From Sphingomonas nostoxanthinifaciens (lineage in GTDB: Bacteria; Pseudomonadota; Alphaproteobacteria; Sphingomonadales; Sphingomonadaceae), in the NCBI RefSeq assembly GCF_019930585.1, contig NZ_CP082839.1, positions 930,001 through 994,000 of the forward strand: a DNA stretch of 64,000 bases, given 5' to 3'. The notes under the pieces are model-generated. The model was not told the DNA's origin and did no database searches. It was given only the letters and a program-made list of their open reading frames with translations. Within the stretch, counting starts at the first letter, position 1, and every line of letters starts with the position of its first letter. Positions 25,554 to 37,568 of the stretch are shown here, in pieces. Made by a program: the position numbers and the translations under genes.

Positions 25554-26882
25554 ATGATGACCCGACCGCTGCCCAAGAGCTTCCACGTCAAGTCGTTCGG
25601 CTGCCAGATGAACGTCTATGACGGCGCGCGCATGGCCGAGCTGATGGAAGCGCAGGGCATGCGCGAGGCGAGCGCCGACACCGCCGAACTGGTGTTGCTC
25701 AACACCTGCCACATTCGCGAGAAAGCGGCGGAGAAGGTCTATTCCGACATCGGTCGCATCGCGCGGCGCGACGGCGGTAAGCCGATGATCGCGGTCGCCG
25801 GCTGCGTCGCGCAGGCGGAGGGCGCCGAGGTGGCGCGGCGCGCGCGCGCGGTCGATCTCGTCGTCGGTCCGCAGGCCTATCACAATCTGCCGGCCCTGAT
25901 CGCCGATGCCGCGGCGGGGCGGATCGCGGTCGACACCGACATGCCCGCCGCGTCCAAGTTCGACGCATTGCCCGGCCGTCGCGCGCGCGGGCCGAGCGCG
26001 TTCCTGACGGTGCAGGAAGGGTGCGACAAATTCTGCACCTATTGCGTCGTGCCCTATACGCGCGGCGCCGAGGTTTCGCGGCCGTGGGGCGCGATCGTCG
26101 ACGAGGCCAAGGCGCTGATCGACGGCGGCGCGCGCGAGGTCACGTTGCTCGGCCAGAACGTAAATGCGTGGACCGGCACGGATGCGCAGGGGCGCGTGCA
26201 GGGCCTCGACGGGCTGATCCGCGTGCTGGCCGAAATGCCGGGGCTCGCCCGCATCCGCTACACCACCAGCCACCCCAACGACATGGCCGACGGCCTGATC
26301 GCGGCGCATGGCGATGTCGAGAAATTGATGCCCTTCCTCCACCTGCCGGTGCAGGCGGGCAGCGACCGCATCCTGAAGGCGATGAACCGCCAGCACGACG
26401 TCGCGTCCTATCTGCGCCTGATCGAGCGCGTGCGCGCGGTGCGGCCCGATATCGCCATTTCGGGCGACTATATCGTCGGCTTCCCCGGCGAGACCGACGC
26501 CGAGTTCGAGGAGACGCTGGCGGTGGTGCGCGCGATCGGCCACGCTCAGGCCTTCAGCTTCAAATACAGCCCGCGCGCGGGCACGCCCGCCGCGACGATG
26601 GAGGATCAGGTGCCGGCCGAGGTGATGGACGAACGTCTCCAGCGGCTGCAGGCGCTGCTCGGAGAGCAACAGCTCGCCTTCAACGCCAACACGGTCGGCC
26701 GCACCTGCGACGTGCTGATCGAGCGCGACGGCAAGCTGCCCGGCCAGCGGCTCGGCAAGTCGCCGTGGCTGCAATCGGTGCTGATCGACGGCGGCGCGAT
26801 CGGCGATCTGGCGACGGTGACGATCGCGTCGGCCGGGCCGCAGAGCCTGATCGGCGTCGCGCCGGCGCGGGTGGCGGCGTGA
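25554..26882 (+). CDS. miaB: tRNA-2-methylthio-N6-dimethylallyladenosine synthase MiaB
   Basis: 442 residues with this start. MiaB is a radical-SAM methylthiotransferase acting on adenosine 37 of tRNAs that read codons starting with U. The N-terminal cluster uses C17 in FGCQMNVYD, the cysteine in NTCHIREKA and that in [10 protein letters not shown]. The radical-SAM motif CDKFCTYC is at residues 157-164, and a TRAM-like domain ends the protein. ATGs at 25545, 25554 and 25557 are all possible. The stop overlaps the next start by one base (TGATG). Confidence 0.95.
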   Translation: MMTRPLPKSFHVKSFGCQMNVYDGARMAELMEAQGMREASADTAELVLLNTCHIREKAAEKVYSDIGRIARRDGGKPMIAVAGCVAQAEGAEVARRARAVDLVVGPQAYHNLPALIADAAAGRIAVDTDMPAASKFDALPGRRARGPSAFLTVQEGCDKFCTYCVVPYTRGAEVSRPWGAIVDEAKALIDGGAREVTLLGQNVNAWTGTDAQGRVQGLDGLIRVLAEMPGLARIRYTTSHPNDMADGLIAAHGDVEKLMPFLHLPVQAGSDRILKAMNRQHDVASYLRLIERVRAVRPDIAISGDYIVGFPGETDAEFEETLAVVRAIGHAQAFSFKYSPRAGTPAATMEDQVPAEVMDERLQRLQALLGEQQLAFNANTVGRTCDVLIERDGKLPGQRLGKSPWLQSVLIDGGAIGDLATVTIASAGPQSLIGVAPARVAA

Positions 26883-27393
26883 TGCGGCGGCTGACCGGGC
26901 AGAGCCTGTGGGTCGTGCTGCTGGCGATCGTCGCGGTAATCGCGGCGGTGCTGGTGTTCTTCTACGAGCAGCGCCACGCAATGCCGACCTGCGCGCCGCC
27001 CAACGTGCCGATCCGCGCGATGGACGAGCGGCTGACCGGGATCGGCTGCGCCACGATCGGGCCGTATCGCGCCTATCATGGCGTGTGGGTCGATGCGGCG
27101 GAGGCGTCGTGGTTCTATCCCGGCGCGACCGATGTGCCGCCGGGGCAGCTCGGCAAGACCGACGGCTGGATCTTCATCGATCCCGCCGATCGCGCGAAGA
27201 TCTATGCGGCGCTGCCGCCGATCGGCGAGCATGAGCGCGTGCGCGACCAGCTTGTCGCGGTCGCCTTCACCGGCACTGAATATCATGTCGACGAGCCCAA
27301 CAAATATGGGTTGCACCGCTTCTTCGATCTCGGCGAGATCAAGGACGTCCGTCTCGTCCGGCGCGACTTCGTCAGCGGCCGCGTCAAGGCGCC

Positions 27394-27397
<4 letters not shown>
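26882..27397 (+). CDS. unrecognised membrane-anchored protein in miaB-nadE operon
   Basis: 171 residues. One N-terminal hydrophobic helix (SLWVVLLAIVAVIAAVLVFF) suggests an anchor, with the remainder probably periplasmic. The outer part has short motifs YRAYHGVWVDAAEASWFYPG and GWIFIDPADR but no family I recognise. Its start overlaps the miaB stop by one base and its end overlaps the nadE start by four bases, so it sits firmly inside a coupled operon. Codon bias is normal, which supports a real gene. Confidence 0.8.
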
Positions 27398-29436
<2,039 letters not shown>

Positions 29437-29510
29437 GAACTTTTGCGTGGTCGCGCGTTCTCTCCGTCGATGGCGTCCCCTGCCGGCGCGCATGACGATG
29501 GAGATATCAC

Positions 29511-30167
29511 ATGGCTACCACGGCTGAGACCAAGCCCCGTTTGACCAATGCCAAGCGCGCGGCCAATGCCCGCAGCGAGGCGCGCAAGCCCGATGGCCGC
29601 TTCAGCGCCGGCGGCAGCGGAAGCTTTGAGGGCACCGGCGCGATCCTCGCCGCCGGCGCTGCCGGCCTCGCGGTGGGCCTTGCCGCCAATATCGCGCGCA
29701 AGTTCGCGGTGCAGGCGCCGACCTTGCTGTCGGGCGACTGGGATCAGGCGCTGACCAACGAGCACCAGCTGACGCTCAAAGTGTTCGACGCGATCGAGGC
29801 GACTGGCGAGAGCAGCACGACCAAGCGCGCGACCCTGTTGATGAATCTCAAGCACATGCTGTCCAAGCATGCGCTGGAAGAGGAGAATGTGATCTATCCG
29901 GCGCTGCGCGACGCCGGGATGATCGCGGAGGCGGACGGCCTCAACAAGGATCACGGCTACGTGAAGCAGTATCTCTATGATCTGACCGAGATGCCGAAGG
30001 ATTCACCGAGCTGGATTGCCAAGGTGCGCGCGTTCCGCACCGACATCGAGAAGCATATGCGCGAGGAAGAGGAGACTCTCTTCCCGGCGCTGAAGGCCAA
30101 GCTCGACGCGGACAAGAACAAGGAGCTGACCGGCCAGATGAACAAGGAAGGCCTGAAGCTCGCCTGA
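29511..30167 (+). CDS. hemerythrin HHE domain protein
   Basis: 218 residues. The first 70 or so are basic and Ala/Gly-rich (AKRAANARSEARKPDGRFS). The rest is helical with the metal-binding pattern of hemerythrin HHE domains: NEHQLTLKVFDAIE, LKHMLSKHALEEENVIYPAL, NKDHGYVKQYLYDL and IEKHMREEEETLFPAL. These di-iron domains bind oxygen or nitric oxide or sense stress. GATGGAGAT precedes the ATG. Confidence 0.92.
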   Translation: MATTAETKPRLTNAKRAANARSEARKPDGRFSAGGSGSFEGTGAILAAGAAGLAVGLAANIARKFAVQAPTLLSGDWDQALTNEHQLTLKVFDAIEATGESSTTKRATLLMNLKHMLSKHALEEENVIYPALRDAGMIAEADGLNKDHGYVKQYLYDLTEMPKDSPSWIAKVRAFRTDIEKHMREEEETLFPALKAKLDADKNKELTGQMNKEGLKLA

Positions 30168-30212
30168 GGCGGACCGGTATCGGGGGAGGCGCTGCGCGCG
30201 TCCTCCGATGCG

Positions 30213-31013
30213 TCAGATGCCTCTGGCGAAGCGGCGATTCGCGTGGGCGAGGTTTCCGCCCCTGATCGCCGACCCGATCGCCGCGAACCCGATCAGGAGC
30301 ATCGACCAGATCGGTGCCTCGGGAACCGCGCTCCCCGCTTCCGTGATCGTCAGTGAATCGGGCTGCAGGCCCAGCGCATAGAGGTCGGGACTGCCGGGCA
30401 CGGGATCGCCGTCGGGATCGAGGATCAGTGTCGCGATCGCGTAGGATTGCGCGAACACATAGGCATAGGCCGGATCGAGCGACGGATCCTCGATGATCGC
30501 GGTGTAGCTTCCCGTATCGCGAAAGTCGGTCGACGCGAACATGGCGCTGTCGACGACGATCGACTGGGAGAGCTGCAGATCGACCTGGCCCAACGCCGTA
30601 TCTGCGAGCGTCTCGACGCCCGCCGAATAGTTCGAGAACGGGCTGGCGGGCAGATAATATTTCGAGACGTCGCCCAGATATAATCCGGGGAACGCCTGGG
30701 AGATGCCGTTCAGCTCCAGCGATCCATCGGCCGGCGACGCGAAACTGCCCAAGGGTGCGAGCTGATAGCCGCCGACAAGCCCGGTCGAATCGGCCGTGTC
30801 GGTGTTCAGCGATCCGAGGCTGTCGTCGATGGTATAGGTCGCGGTGTAGGCGAGGCCGACGACGCTCGTGCCCGCCGCCAGCCCGAACGACGCCTGATCG
30901 ATCGCGCCCGATACGACGTGGCCATGGAAGGTCGCGGTCAGCATCGTGGCACGCGCCGGTGCCGCAAGCATCATCAAGCCAGGTAAAAGTGCCGTCAGAA
31001 CGAGCTTACGCAT
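30213..31013 (-). CDS. PEP-CTERM-like secreted protein with variant sorting tail
   Basis: 266 residues. Signal peptide MRKLVLTALLPGLMMLAAPA; a beta-rich mature region without a known domain; then a C-terminal tail AVPEAPIWSMLLIGFAAIG followed by Arg/Lys-containing residues. The tail has the general form of PEP-CTERM sorting signals but reads PEAPIWS instead of PEPASWA. AGGGGGG lies upstream of the ATG as ribosome binding site. It converges on the hemerythrin gene with 45 bases between the stop codons. Confidence 0.8.
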   Translation of the reverse strand: MRKLVLTALLPGLMMLAAPARATMLTATFHGHVVSGAIDQASFGLAAGTSVVGLAYTATYTIDDSLGSLNTDTADSTGLVGGYQLAPLGSFASPADGSLELNGISQAFPGLYLGDVSKYYLPASPFSNYSAGVETLADTALGQVDLQLSQSIVVDSAMFASTDFRDTGSYTAIIEDPSLDPAYAYVFAQSYAIATLILDPDGDPVPGSPDLYALGLQPDSLTITEAGSAVPEAPIWSMLLIGFAAIGSAIRGGNLAHANRRFARGI

Positions 31014-31130
31014 GTTCGGCCCCCCTCGCGCTTACGGATCAAGCGGCCCGCTGCGGCATGACGATACCTGCCGGCGGGTGGCCTCACAAGCACGACTACA
31101 TCCGGCTTGTCGGTCGAATCTTCGCGTCCG

Positions 31131-32348
31131 CTAGATCGTGGCGCCTTGCAGCAATTTGGGTAGGTCGCCGGTCTCGCCGCGCGCCTCGGCCATGAAGCGC
31201 GCCTTGAGCGGCGCGATGCGCGCCACCGCGCCGAGGCCGAAGCGCCGGATCGCGCGTGCCGGCGCGCCGGGCAGGCCGAACAGCCGCGTCAGGCTGTCGG
31301 TCGCGGCGGCGACGAGGAAGCTGTCGAGCGCGCGCCAGCGTTCGTAGCGGGCGAGCAACTGCGCGTCGCCGAGATCCATTCCAAGGCGTGCGCCCTCGAC
31401 CAGCACCTCCGCCAATGTGGCCACGTCGCGGAAGCCGAGGTTGAGGCCCTGGCCGGCGATCGGGTGGATGCCGTGCGCGGCGTCGCCCGCCAGCGCCAGC
31501 CGCTCGGCGGTGATGCGCGCGGTATGGTGGAAGCCGAGCGGATAGCCCGAGCGCGGGCTCGCCGATCGCAGCGCGCCGAGCATCCCGCCCATGCGCTTTT
31601 CCGCCTCGGCCATGAAGGCGCGATCGGGCAGGCCGATCGTGGCGGCGCCATGCTCCGCCGCCACCGTCCACACGATCGCCGAGCGCGGGCCGTCGGCATC
31701 GTTGGGCATCGGCAGCAAAGCGAACGGGCCCGCCGGGTAGAAGATTTCGTGCGCGACGCCGTCATGCGGCCGCTCGTGCCCCAGGGTGGCGATCACCGCG
31801 GTGTGATCGTAGCTCCAGCGCGCGACGTTGATGCCGGCTGCGGCGCGGGTGGGCGACTGGCGCCCCTCGGCGCCGATCAGTAATGCGGCGGTCAGCGTGC
31901 GGCCGTCCTCCAGCCGCACCGCCACGCCCGCGGCATCGCGCTCGGTCGTGGCAGCGCGCGCCGGCATCAGCAGGGCGATGCCGGGCGCTTCGGCCGCGGC
32001 CTCGTGCAGCGCGGCGCGCAGCCGGCGATTCTCGTACATCACGCCCAGCGGGCCGCCGGCCTGGGGCGGATCGAACAGCAGAGCCTCGGGCGAAAGGCCG
32101 TCGCGCACCTCGATCGCGCGGATCGGCATGCCTTGCCCCGCCAGCCGCGCGCCGATGCCGATCGCGTCGAGCATGGCGTGGCTGGCGCTGGCAACCGCCG
32201 AGGCGCGGCCGTCGAACGCCTTCGCCAGCACGGCCGCCGGCTCGGCCGGGTCGACGACGATGCTGGTGAGGCCGTGCGCGTCGAGCGCTAGCGCGAGCGT
32301 GAGCCCGACCAGCCCGCCGCCGAGAATGATGACGTCCGCGCGTTCCAT
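31131..32348 (-). CDS. UbiH/UbiF-family FAD monooxygenase
   Basis: 405 residues. The N-terminal Rossmann motif is VIILGGGLVGLTLALAL. The second FAD motif is LALAGDAAHGIHPIAGQGLN near residue 290, the hallmark of UbiH/UbiF/Coq6 hydroxylases, with GAEGRQSPTR between them. It probably hydroxylates a ring position in ubiquinone synthesis, but which one cannot be told from sequence. The start ATG is eight bases after the upstream flippase-like gene's stop, making a polA / flippase-like / this-gene unit. Confidence 0.9.
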   Translation of the reverse strand: MERADVIILGGGLVGLTLALALDAHGLTSIVVDPAEPAAVLAKAFDGRASAVASASHAMLDAIGIGARLAGQGMPIRAIEVRDGLSPEALLFDPPQAGGPLGVMYENRRLRAALHEAAAEAPGIALLMPARAATTERDAAGVAVRLEDGRTLTAALLIGAEGRQSPTRAAAGINVARWSYDHTAVIATLGHERPHDGVAHEIFYPAGPFALLPMPNDADGPRSAIVWTVAAEHGAATIGLPDRAFMAEAEKRMGGMLGALRSASPRSGYPLGFHHTARITAERLALAGDAAHGIHPIAGQGLNLGFRDVATLAEVLVEGARLGMDLGDAQLLARYERWRALDSFLVAAATDSLTRLFGLPGAPARAIRRFGLGAVARIAPLKARFMAEARGETGDLPKLLQGATI

Positions 32349-32356
32349 GCTGCCCC

Positions 32357-33907
32357 TTACGCCCGAGCGGGCTCGAAACGGAAGAGCGCGCGATCGTCGG
32401 TGTTGAACCCCCTGTACCAGACGACCGCGCCATAGATGCCGAGGATCAGCGGCACGCCGATCGCGAGCTCGACCCATTCAAGCTGGTGCGGCAGGCGCGT
32501 GACCGCCCAGCCGGCCAGCCCGGCGACCATCGCCGCCAGCACCAGCGACCAGCGCCAGCCCGATACGCTCGCGCCCAGCAATCGCTTGAGCAGCCACGCC
32601 TTGGCGACCGAGGCGAGCGCGAGCGCGATCATTAGCGCGACCGCCGGGCCGGCGGCGGCGATCGCATCGTCGTGGAAATCGGGGCGCGGATTGACCCAGC
32701 CCCATGCCACGATCTGCGGCAACAGCCCGCGCATCGCGTAGACGAACAGCACCGACAGCATGGCCTGGATCGCGATCATCGCGACCGAGATGGCGAGATT
32801 GCGCTTGGGCGCGACGTAGATCAGCGCCGCCTCGCTCACCACCGCGGTCGCGGCGATCGCCTCCGCCGCCAGCAGCACCGCGAGCGCGCCGGTGCCGCCG
32901 ACGAAGGTCGGGCCGACCAGCCCCATCACCGCCTTGCCGGGAATCGACAGAGCGAGCGCGATGCCGACCTGCGCGGCGATGATCCAGAAGCCGACCTGCC
33001 GCACCTGCTTGGCGACCGCGGTGAGGTTCCCCTCTTCAAGGTTCTGGGTGATGACGGGGCCGAGGATCGGATCGAAGCTGGTCTTCAGCTTCTGCGGCAG
33101 GCTCGCCACCTGCTGCGCGACGTAATAGATGCCGACGATCGCCGGCGAGAAGAACAGGCCGAGCATCGCGATGTCGAGGCGGCGCGAGCCCCATTCGATC
33201 GCGTCGGCGCCGGCCAGCGGCAGGTTGCGCGTGGCGATGTGATAGAGGCGCAGCGGCTCGGGCCGCCAGCCGCGCGGGGCGCCATAGCTGCGCAGCAACG
33301 GCCACAGCGACGCCCCCAAGGCGGCTATGGCCGAAAGCGCGTAGGCGAGGATCAGGCCGTCGCGCTTGGAATACCAGGACAGGCCGAAGGCGGCGATCGA
33401 GATGGTCCACGGCTCGATCAGCGAGCGCGCCTTGACCGTCGCGCCGATATCACCGCGATAGGCCAGCGCCGCCAGCGCGATGTCCGACCCCGCCCAGCCG
33501 AAGATGGTGAGCGGCAGCAGATAGTCGCGCTGGTTGATCGTGCTGTTGGGGAACATCAGCTCGGGCAGCGCCATCAGCAGGATGACGGCGGCGAGCGAGG
33601 TCAGCCATCCGACCAGCAGCCCGTCCCACACGACATGGACGTGCGGGCGGTGCGTCTTGGATAGCTGCTGTGCAAGACCGCGCTTGAGTCCGATCGTTGC
33701 GAGCTGCGCCGCAAACTCGACGATGATCGTGGCATAAGCGAAGCGGCCGAGCGCGTCCGCCCCGTACCAGCGGCCGGCGATGAACAGGAAGGGCAACCGC
33801 GCCGCCAGCCTCAGCAGGAAGCCGAACACGTTGGTCCGGCCGCCCTTGGCGAGCGTCTCGATGTCGCCGGGGCCGGTCGCCTCGACCGGACAGGCGGCCT
33901 TGCTCAA
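32357..33907 (-). CDS. polysaccharide-type flippase (MOP superfamily)
   Basis: 516 residues with about 12 to 14 hydrophobic segments and an N-terminal KGGRTNVFGFLLRLAARLPF stretch typical of Wzx-like or lipopolysaccharide flippases. AGRWYGADALGRFAYA is the usual first-helix motif. It would move lipid-linked sugars across the inner membrane. Its start overlaps the polA stop by four bases (ATGA), so it is translated from the polA message. No glycosyltransferase is adjacent; the cargo is unknown. Confidence 0.85.
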   Translation of the reverse strand: MSKAACPVEATGPGDIETLAKGGRTNVFGFLLRLAARLPFLFIAGRWYGADALGRFAYATIIVEFAAQLATIGLKRGLAQQLSKTHRPHVHVVWDGLLVGWLTSLAAVILLMALPELMFPNSTINQRDYLLPLTIFGWAGSDIALAALAYRGDIGATVKARSLIEPWTISIAAFGLSWYSKRDGLILAYALSAIAALGASLWPLLRSYGAPRGWRPEPLRLYHIATRNLPLAGADAIEWGSRRLDIAMLGLFFSPAIVGIYYVAQQVASLPQKLKTSFDPILGPVITQNLEEGNLTAVAKQVRQVGFWIIAAQVGIALALSIPGKAVMGLVGPTFVGGTGALAVLLAAEAIAATAVVSEAALIYVAPKRNLAISVAMIAIQAMLSVLFVYAMRGLLPQIVAWGWVNPRPDFHDDAIAAAGPAVALMIALALASVAKAWLLKRLLGASVSGWRWSLVLAAMVAGLAGWAVTRLPHQLEWVELAIGVPLILGIYGAVVWYRGFNTDDRALFRFEPARA

Positions 33908-36672
33908 TGCGCCGCGCCCCAGCTCACGCCGGTGCCGATCTCGACGCCCAGTGGCACCGAGAGCGATACATGCGGCTCGGCGGCGCGCTCCATCACCGCG
34001 CGGATCACCGTGCTGGCGGCGTCGGCGTCGGCTTCCGGCGCCTCGAACACCAATTCGTCATGCACCTGCAGCAGCATTTTCACCCGCGCTAAACCCGCTT
34101 CGGCCAAAGCCGGGCCCATGCGTGCCATCGCCCGCTTGATGAGGTCCGCGCTGGTGCCTTGGATCGGCGCGTTGATCGCCTGGCGTTCGGCCGCCTGCCG
34201 CTCGCCGACGGTCTTGCCCTTGATGCCGGGCAGGTGGGTCTTGCGACCGAACAGGGTGGTGACGAAGCCCTGCTCGCGCACCTGCGAGATGGTGGCGGCG
34301 ATGTAGTTGCGCACGCCCGGGAAGCGATCGAAATAGCGGTCGATGATCGCCTGCGCCTCGACCCGATCGACGCCCAGCCGGCCGGCCAGCCCCCATGACG
34401 AGATGCCGTAGAGGATGGCGAAGTTGATCGTCTTGGCGCGCCCGCGCGTCTCGCGATCGACCGTGCCGAACAATTCCTGCGCGGTCAGGTTGTGGATGTC
34501 GTCGCCGTTGGCGAACGCCGCGCGCAATTGCGGCACGTCGGCCATGTGCGCGGCGAGACGCAGCTCGATCTGCGAATAATCGGCCGACAGGATCACGTGG
34601 CCCGGCGGTGCCACGAAAGCGTGGCGGATGCGCCGGCCGAGCTCGGTGCGGATCGGGATGTTCTGCAGGTTCGGGTCGGTCGAGGACAGCCGCCCGGTCT
34701 GCGCCACCGCCATGCTGAAGCTGGTGTGGACGCGGCCGCTCGCCGGGTTGATCTGCGCCTGCAGCGCGTCGGTATAGGTCGACTTGAGCTTGGAGAGCTG
34801 GCGCCATTCGAGCACGAGGCGCGACACTTCCGCGCCGGGGCCTTCACCCTCGGCGGCGATGCGCTCCAGCTCGGTGACGTCGGTCGAGTAGACGCCCGAT
34901 TTGCCCTTGCGCCCGCCGGCGAGGCCCAGCCGGTCGAACAGCACCTCGCCCAGTTGTTTGGGGCTGCCGATGGTGAAGGGGCCGCCGGCGGCGGTGTGGA
35001 TCACGCCCTCCAGCCGCACGATCTCCTCGCCGAATTCGGCCGACAGCCGGGCGAGTTCGTCGCGTGCGACCAGCACGCCGGCGCGCTCCATCTCGGCGAT
35101 GACGGGAACGAGCGGGCGGTCGACCAGCTCGTACACGCGCGTCGCGCGCTCGCGCACCAGCCGCGGCTTGAGCCGCCGCCACAGGCGCAGCGTGACGTCG
35201 GCATCCTCGGCGGCATATTCGGTCGCGCGGTCGAGCGGCACCTTGTCGAAGCTGATCGCCGCCTTGCCGGTGCCGCACACCGCCTTGAACTCGATGCAGG
35301 CATGATCGAGGTGGCGCCTAGCGAGATCGTCCATGCCGTGGCCGCCGAGGCCCGCATCGAGATCGTAGGACAGCAGCATCGTGTCGTCATAAGGCGCGAC
35401 GTCGACGCCGTTGCGGCGGAACATGATGAGGTCGTACTTCAGATTCTGGCCGATCTTCAGGACGGCCGGATCCTCCAGCAGCGGCTTGAGCTTCGCCAGT
35501 GCCACCGCGCGGTCGATCTGCGTCGGGCGTTCGGATAGTAGGTCGCCCGCGGCGCCGTGGCCGAGCGGGATGTAGCAGGCCTTGCCGGGCGCGGTGGCGA
35601 GGCTGATGCCGACCAGTTCGGCGCGGACGCAATCGAGATCGTCGGTCTCGGTATCGACCGCGACCGTGCCGGCGGCATAGGCCGCCGCGATCCAGCGATC
35701 GAGATGCGCCGCATCGACGACCGTCTCATAATCCTTGTGGACGAAGGGCGGCTCGTCCTCGACGCGCGCGGGCAGCGCCGCGCTTGCCTCGGCGCCGCCG
35801 AGCTTGGTCAGCAGCGAGCGGAAGCCCTGATCCATCAGGAACGCCTCCAGCGGCGCGCGCGGCAGACCCTTGAGCGCCAGATCCTCGAGCGGTTCGGGCA
35901 GCGGGCGGTCGCAGACGAGGCGCACCAGCTCGCGGCTGAGGCGCGCGGCATCGGCGTGGTCGATCAATGACTGGCGCAGCTTGGGCTTCTTGATCTCGGG
36001 CGCGGCGGCCAGCACCGCCTCCAGCGTGCCGTAGGCGTTGATCAGCTCGCTCGCCGTCTTGGGGCCGATGCCGGGCACGCCAGGCACGTTGTCGACGCTG
36101 TCGCCCATCAGCGCCAGCACGTCGCCGAGCTGTTCGGGGGTGACGCCGAACTTCTCGCGCACGTGATCGGGGCCGAGGCGGCGGTTGTTCATCGTGTCGA
36201 GCAGATCGAGCCCCGGCTCGATCAATTGCATCAGATCCTTGTCGGACGAGACGATCGTCACCTTCCAGCCCTGCGCCAGCGCCGCCTTGGCATAGCAGGC
36301 GATGATGTCGTCGGCCTCCAGCCCGATCTCCTCGATGCACGGCACCGAGAAAGCGCGCGTGGCATCACGGATCATCGGAAATTGCGGGACGAGGTCTTCG
36401 GGCGGCGGCGGGCGGTGCGCCTTGTACTGATCGTACATGTCGTTGCGGAATGTCTTGGACGAGGCGTCGAAGATCACCGCCATGTGGGTCGGCCCGCCCT
36501 CCGCGCCCTGGCCGGCGGCGTTCAGCTCCTCGACCAGCTTCCACAACATGGTGGTGAAGCCATAGACCGCGCCCGCCGGCTGCCCATGCTTGTTCGTGAG
36601 CGGGGGAAGCCGATGATAAGCCCGGAAGATATAGCCCGAGCCGTCGACGAGATAGAGGTGATTGGAAGACAT
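33904..36672 (-). CDS. polA: DNA polymerase I
   Basis: 922 residues, full three-domain PolA. N-terminal 5'-3' exonuclease with ILSGDSVDN-like block (MGDSVDNVPGVPGIGPKTA). Middle 3'-5' exonuclease with VDTETDDLD, whose Asp-x-Glu pair suggests active proofreading. C-terminal polymerase motif A SADYSQIELRLAAH, motif B KTINFAILYGIS and motif C VHDELVFE. It replaces RNA primers and repairs gaps. First gene of an overlapping three-gene unit. Confidence 0.98.
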   Translation of the reverse strand: MSSNHLYLVDGSGYIFRAYHRLPPLTNKHGQPAGAVYGFTTMLWKLVEELNAAGQGAEGGPTHMAVIFDASSKTFRNDMYDQYKAHRPPPPEDLVPQFPMIRDATRAFSVPCIEEIGLEADDIIACYAKAALAQGWKVTIVSSDKDLMQLIEPGLDLLDTMNNRRLGPDHVREKFGVTPEQLGDVLALMGDSVDNVPGVPGIGPKTASELINAYGTLEAVLAAAPEIKKPKLRQSLIDHADAARLSRELVRLVCDRPLPEPLEDLALKGLPRAPLEAFLMDQGFRSLLTKLGGAEASAALPARVEDEPPFVHKDYETVVDAAHLDRWIAAAYAAGTVAVDTETDDLDCVRAELVGISLATAPGKACYIPLGHGAAGDLLSERPTQIDRAVALAKLKPLLEDPAVLKIGQNLKYDLIMFRRNGVDVAPYDDTMLLSYDLDAGLGGHGMDDLARRHLDHACIEFKAVCGTGKAAISFDKVPLDRATEYAAEDADVTLRLWRRLKPRLVRERATRVYELVDRPLVPVIAEMERAGVLVARDELARLSAEFGEEIVRLEGVIHTAAGGPFTIGSPKQLGEVLFDRLGLAGGRKGKSGVYSTDVTELERIAAEGEGPGAEVSRLVLEWRQLSKLKSTYTDALQAQINPASGRVHTSFSMAVAQTGRLSSTDPNLQNIPIRTELGRRIRHAFVAPPGHVILSADYSQIELRLAAHMADVPQLRAAFANGDDIHNLTAQELFGTVDRETRGRAKTINFAILYGISSWGLAGRLGVDRVEAQAIIDRYFDRFPGVRNYIAATISQVREQGFVTTLFGRKTHLPGIKGKTVGERQAAERQAINAPIQGTSADLIKRAMARMGPALAEAGLARVKMLLQVHDELVFEAPEADADAASTVIRAVMERAAEPHVSLSVPLGVEIGTGVSWGAAH

Positions 36673-36770
36673 CGCGTCTCATGTAGCAGCGCCGCGGGCG
36701 GCGCACAGCCTCCCTTTCGTCGGGCCGCCGCATGCGGCAAAGAGCGGCGAACAATTCAGGAGGATGACGA

Positions 36771-37568
36771 ATGCGCAACATGCTGATCGCGGCGGTGACC
36801 GCGCTTGCCGGGATTTCGGCCGGGCAGGCGGCGGTGCCCGCACCGATCGCGGCGGCGGTCGCGAATCCGGCGCGGCCCGCGGCGGAGCGCGCGCGCGACC
36901 TCTATCGCCATCCGGCCGAGACGCTTGCCTTCTTCGGCGTGGCGCCGGGGCAGACGGTCGGCGAATATCTGCCGAGCGGCGGCTGGTACACGCATATCCT
37001 GATGCCCCTGCTCGCCGGGCACGGCCATTATGTCGCGGTGGTCGGCACCTCGGCCAAGTCGCAGGATGCGGCGCGTACATTGATCGCGTCGCAGCCGGGC
37101 GCGGCGCAGGCCAGCGTCACCGCATTCGATCCCAAGGCGGCGACGCTCGCGCCGGCCGGATCGCTCGATCGGCTGCTCACCTTCCGCAACATCCACAACC
37201 TGATGATGGCGGAGGATGGCGGCAGCGACGCGACCGCCGCGGCCTTCTTCCAGGCCGCGTTCAAGGCGCTGAAGCCGGGCGGCGTGCTCGGCGTGGTCGA
37301 TCACCGGCTGCCGGCGGACCGGCCCGAGGCGCAGGAGCGGACGAGCGGCTACGTCAAGGTGGCGACGGTGATCCGGCTGGCAAGCGCCGCCGGCTTCAAG
37401 CTGGCCGGCCAGAGCGAGATCAACGCCAACCCCAAGGACAGCGCCGACTGGCCCAAGGGCGTGTGGACGTTGCCGCCGACCTATACGCTGAGCGACACCG
37501 ACCGCGCCAAATATCAGGCGATCGGCGAAAGCGACCGCATGACGCTGAAGTTCGTCAAGCCGCGCTGA
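36771..37568 (+). CDS. predicted periplasmic class I SAM-dependent methyltransferase
   Basis: 265 residues. A signal peptide MRNMLIAAVTALAGISAGQA is followed by a Rossmann-type methyltransferase region. VGEYLPSGGWYTHILMPLL stands where the SAM-binding glycine loop is expected, and KPGGVLGVVDHR is the post-strand-4 motif. Exported methyltransferase-like proteins of this type (COG4798-like) are common in alphaproteobacteria; their methyl donor in the periplasm and their role are unclear. Its 3' end overlaps the convergent PEPxxWA-CTERM gene by 14 bases. GGAGGATGACG precedes the ATG. Confidence 0.85.
   Translation: MRNMLIAAVTALAGISAGQAAVPAPIAAAVANPARPAAERARDLYRHPAETLAFFGVAPGQTVGEYLPSGGWYTHILMPLLAGHGHYVAVVGTSAKSQDAARTLIASQPGAAQASVTAFDPKAATLAPAGSLDRLLTFRNIHNLMMAEDGGSDATAAAFFQAAFKALKPGGVLGVVDHRLPADRPEAQERTSGYVKVATVIRLASAAGFKLAGQSEINANPKDSADWPKGVWTLPPTYTLSDTDRAKYQAIGESDRMTLKFVKPR

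Noticed and set aside
25306-25557. Small plus-strand gene between alr and miaB
   Set aside because: Arg/Ser/Gly-rich translation, no ribosome binding site and no codon bias like that of the neighbours.
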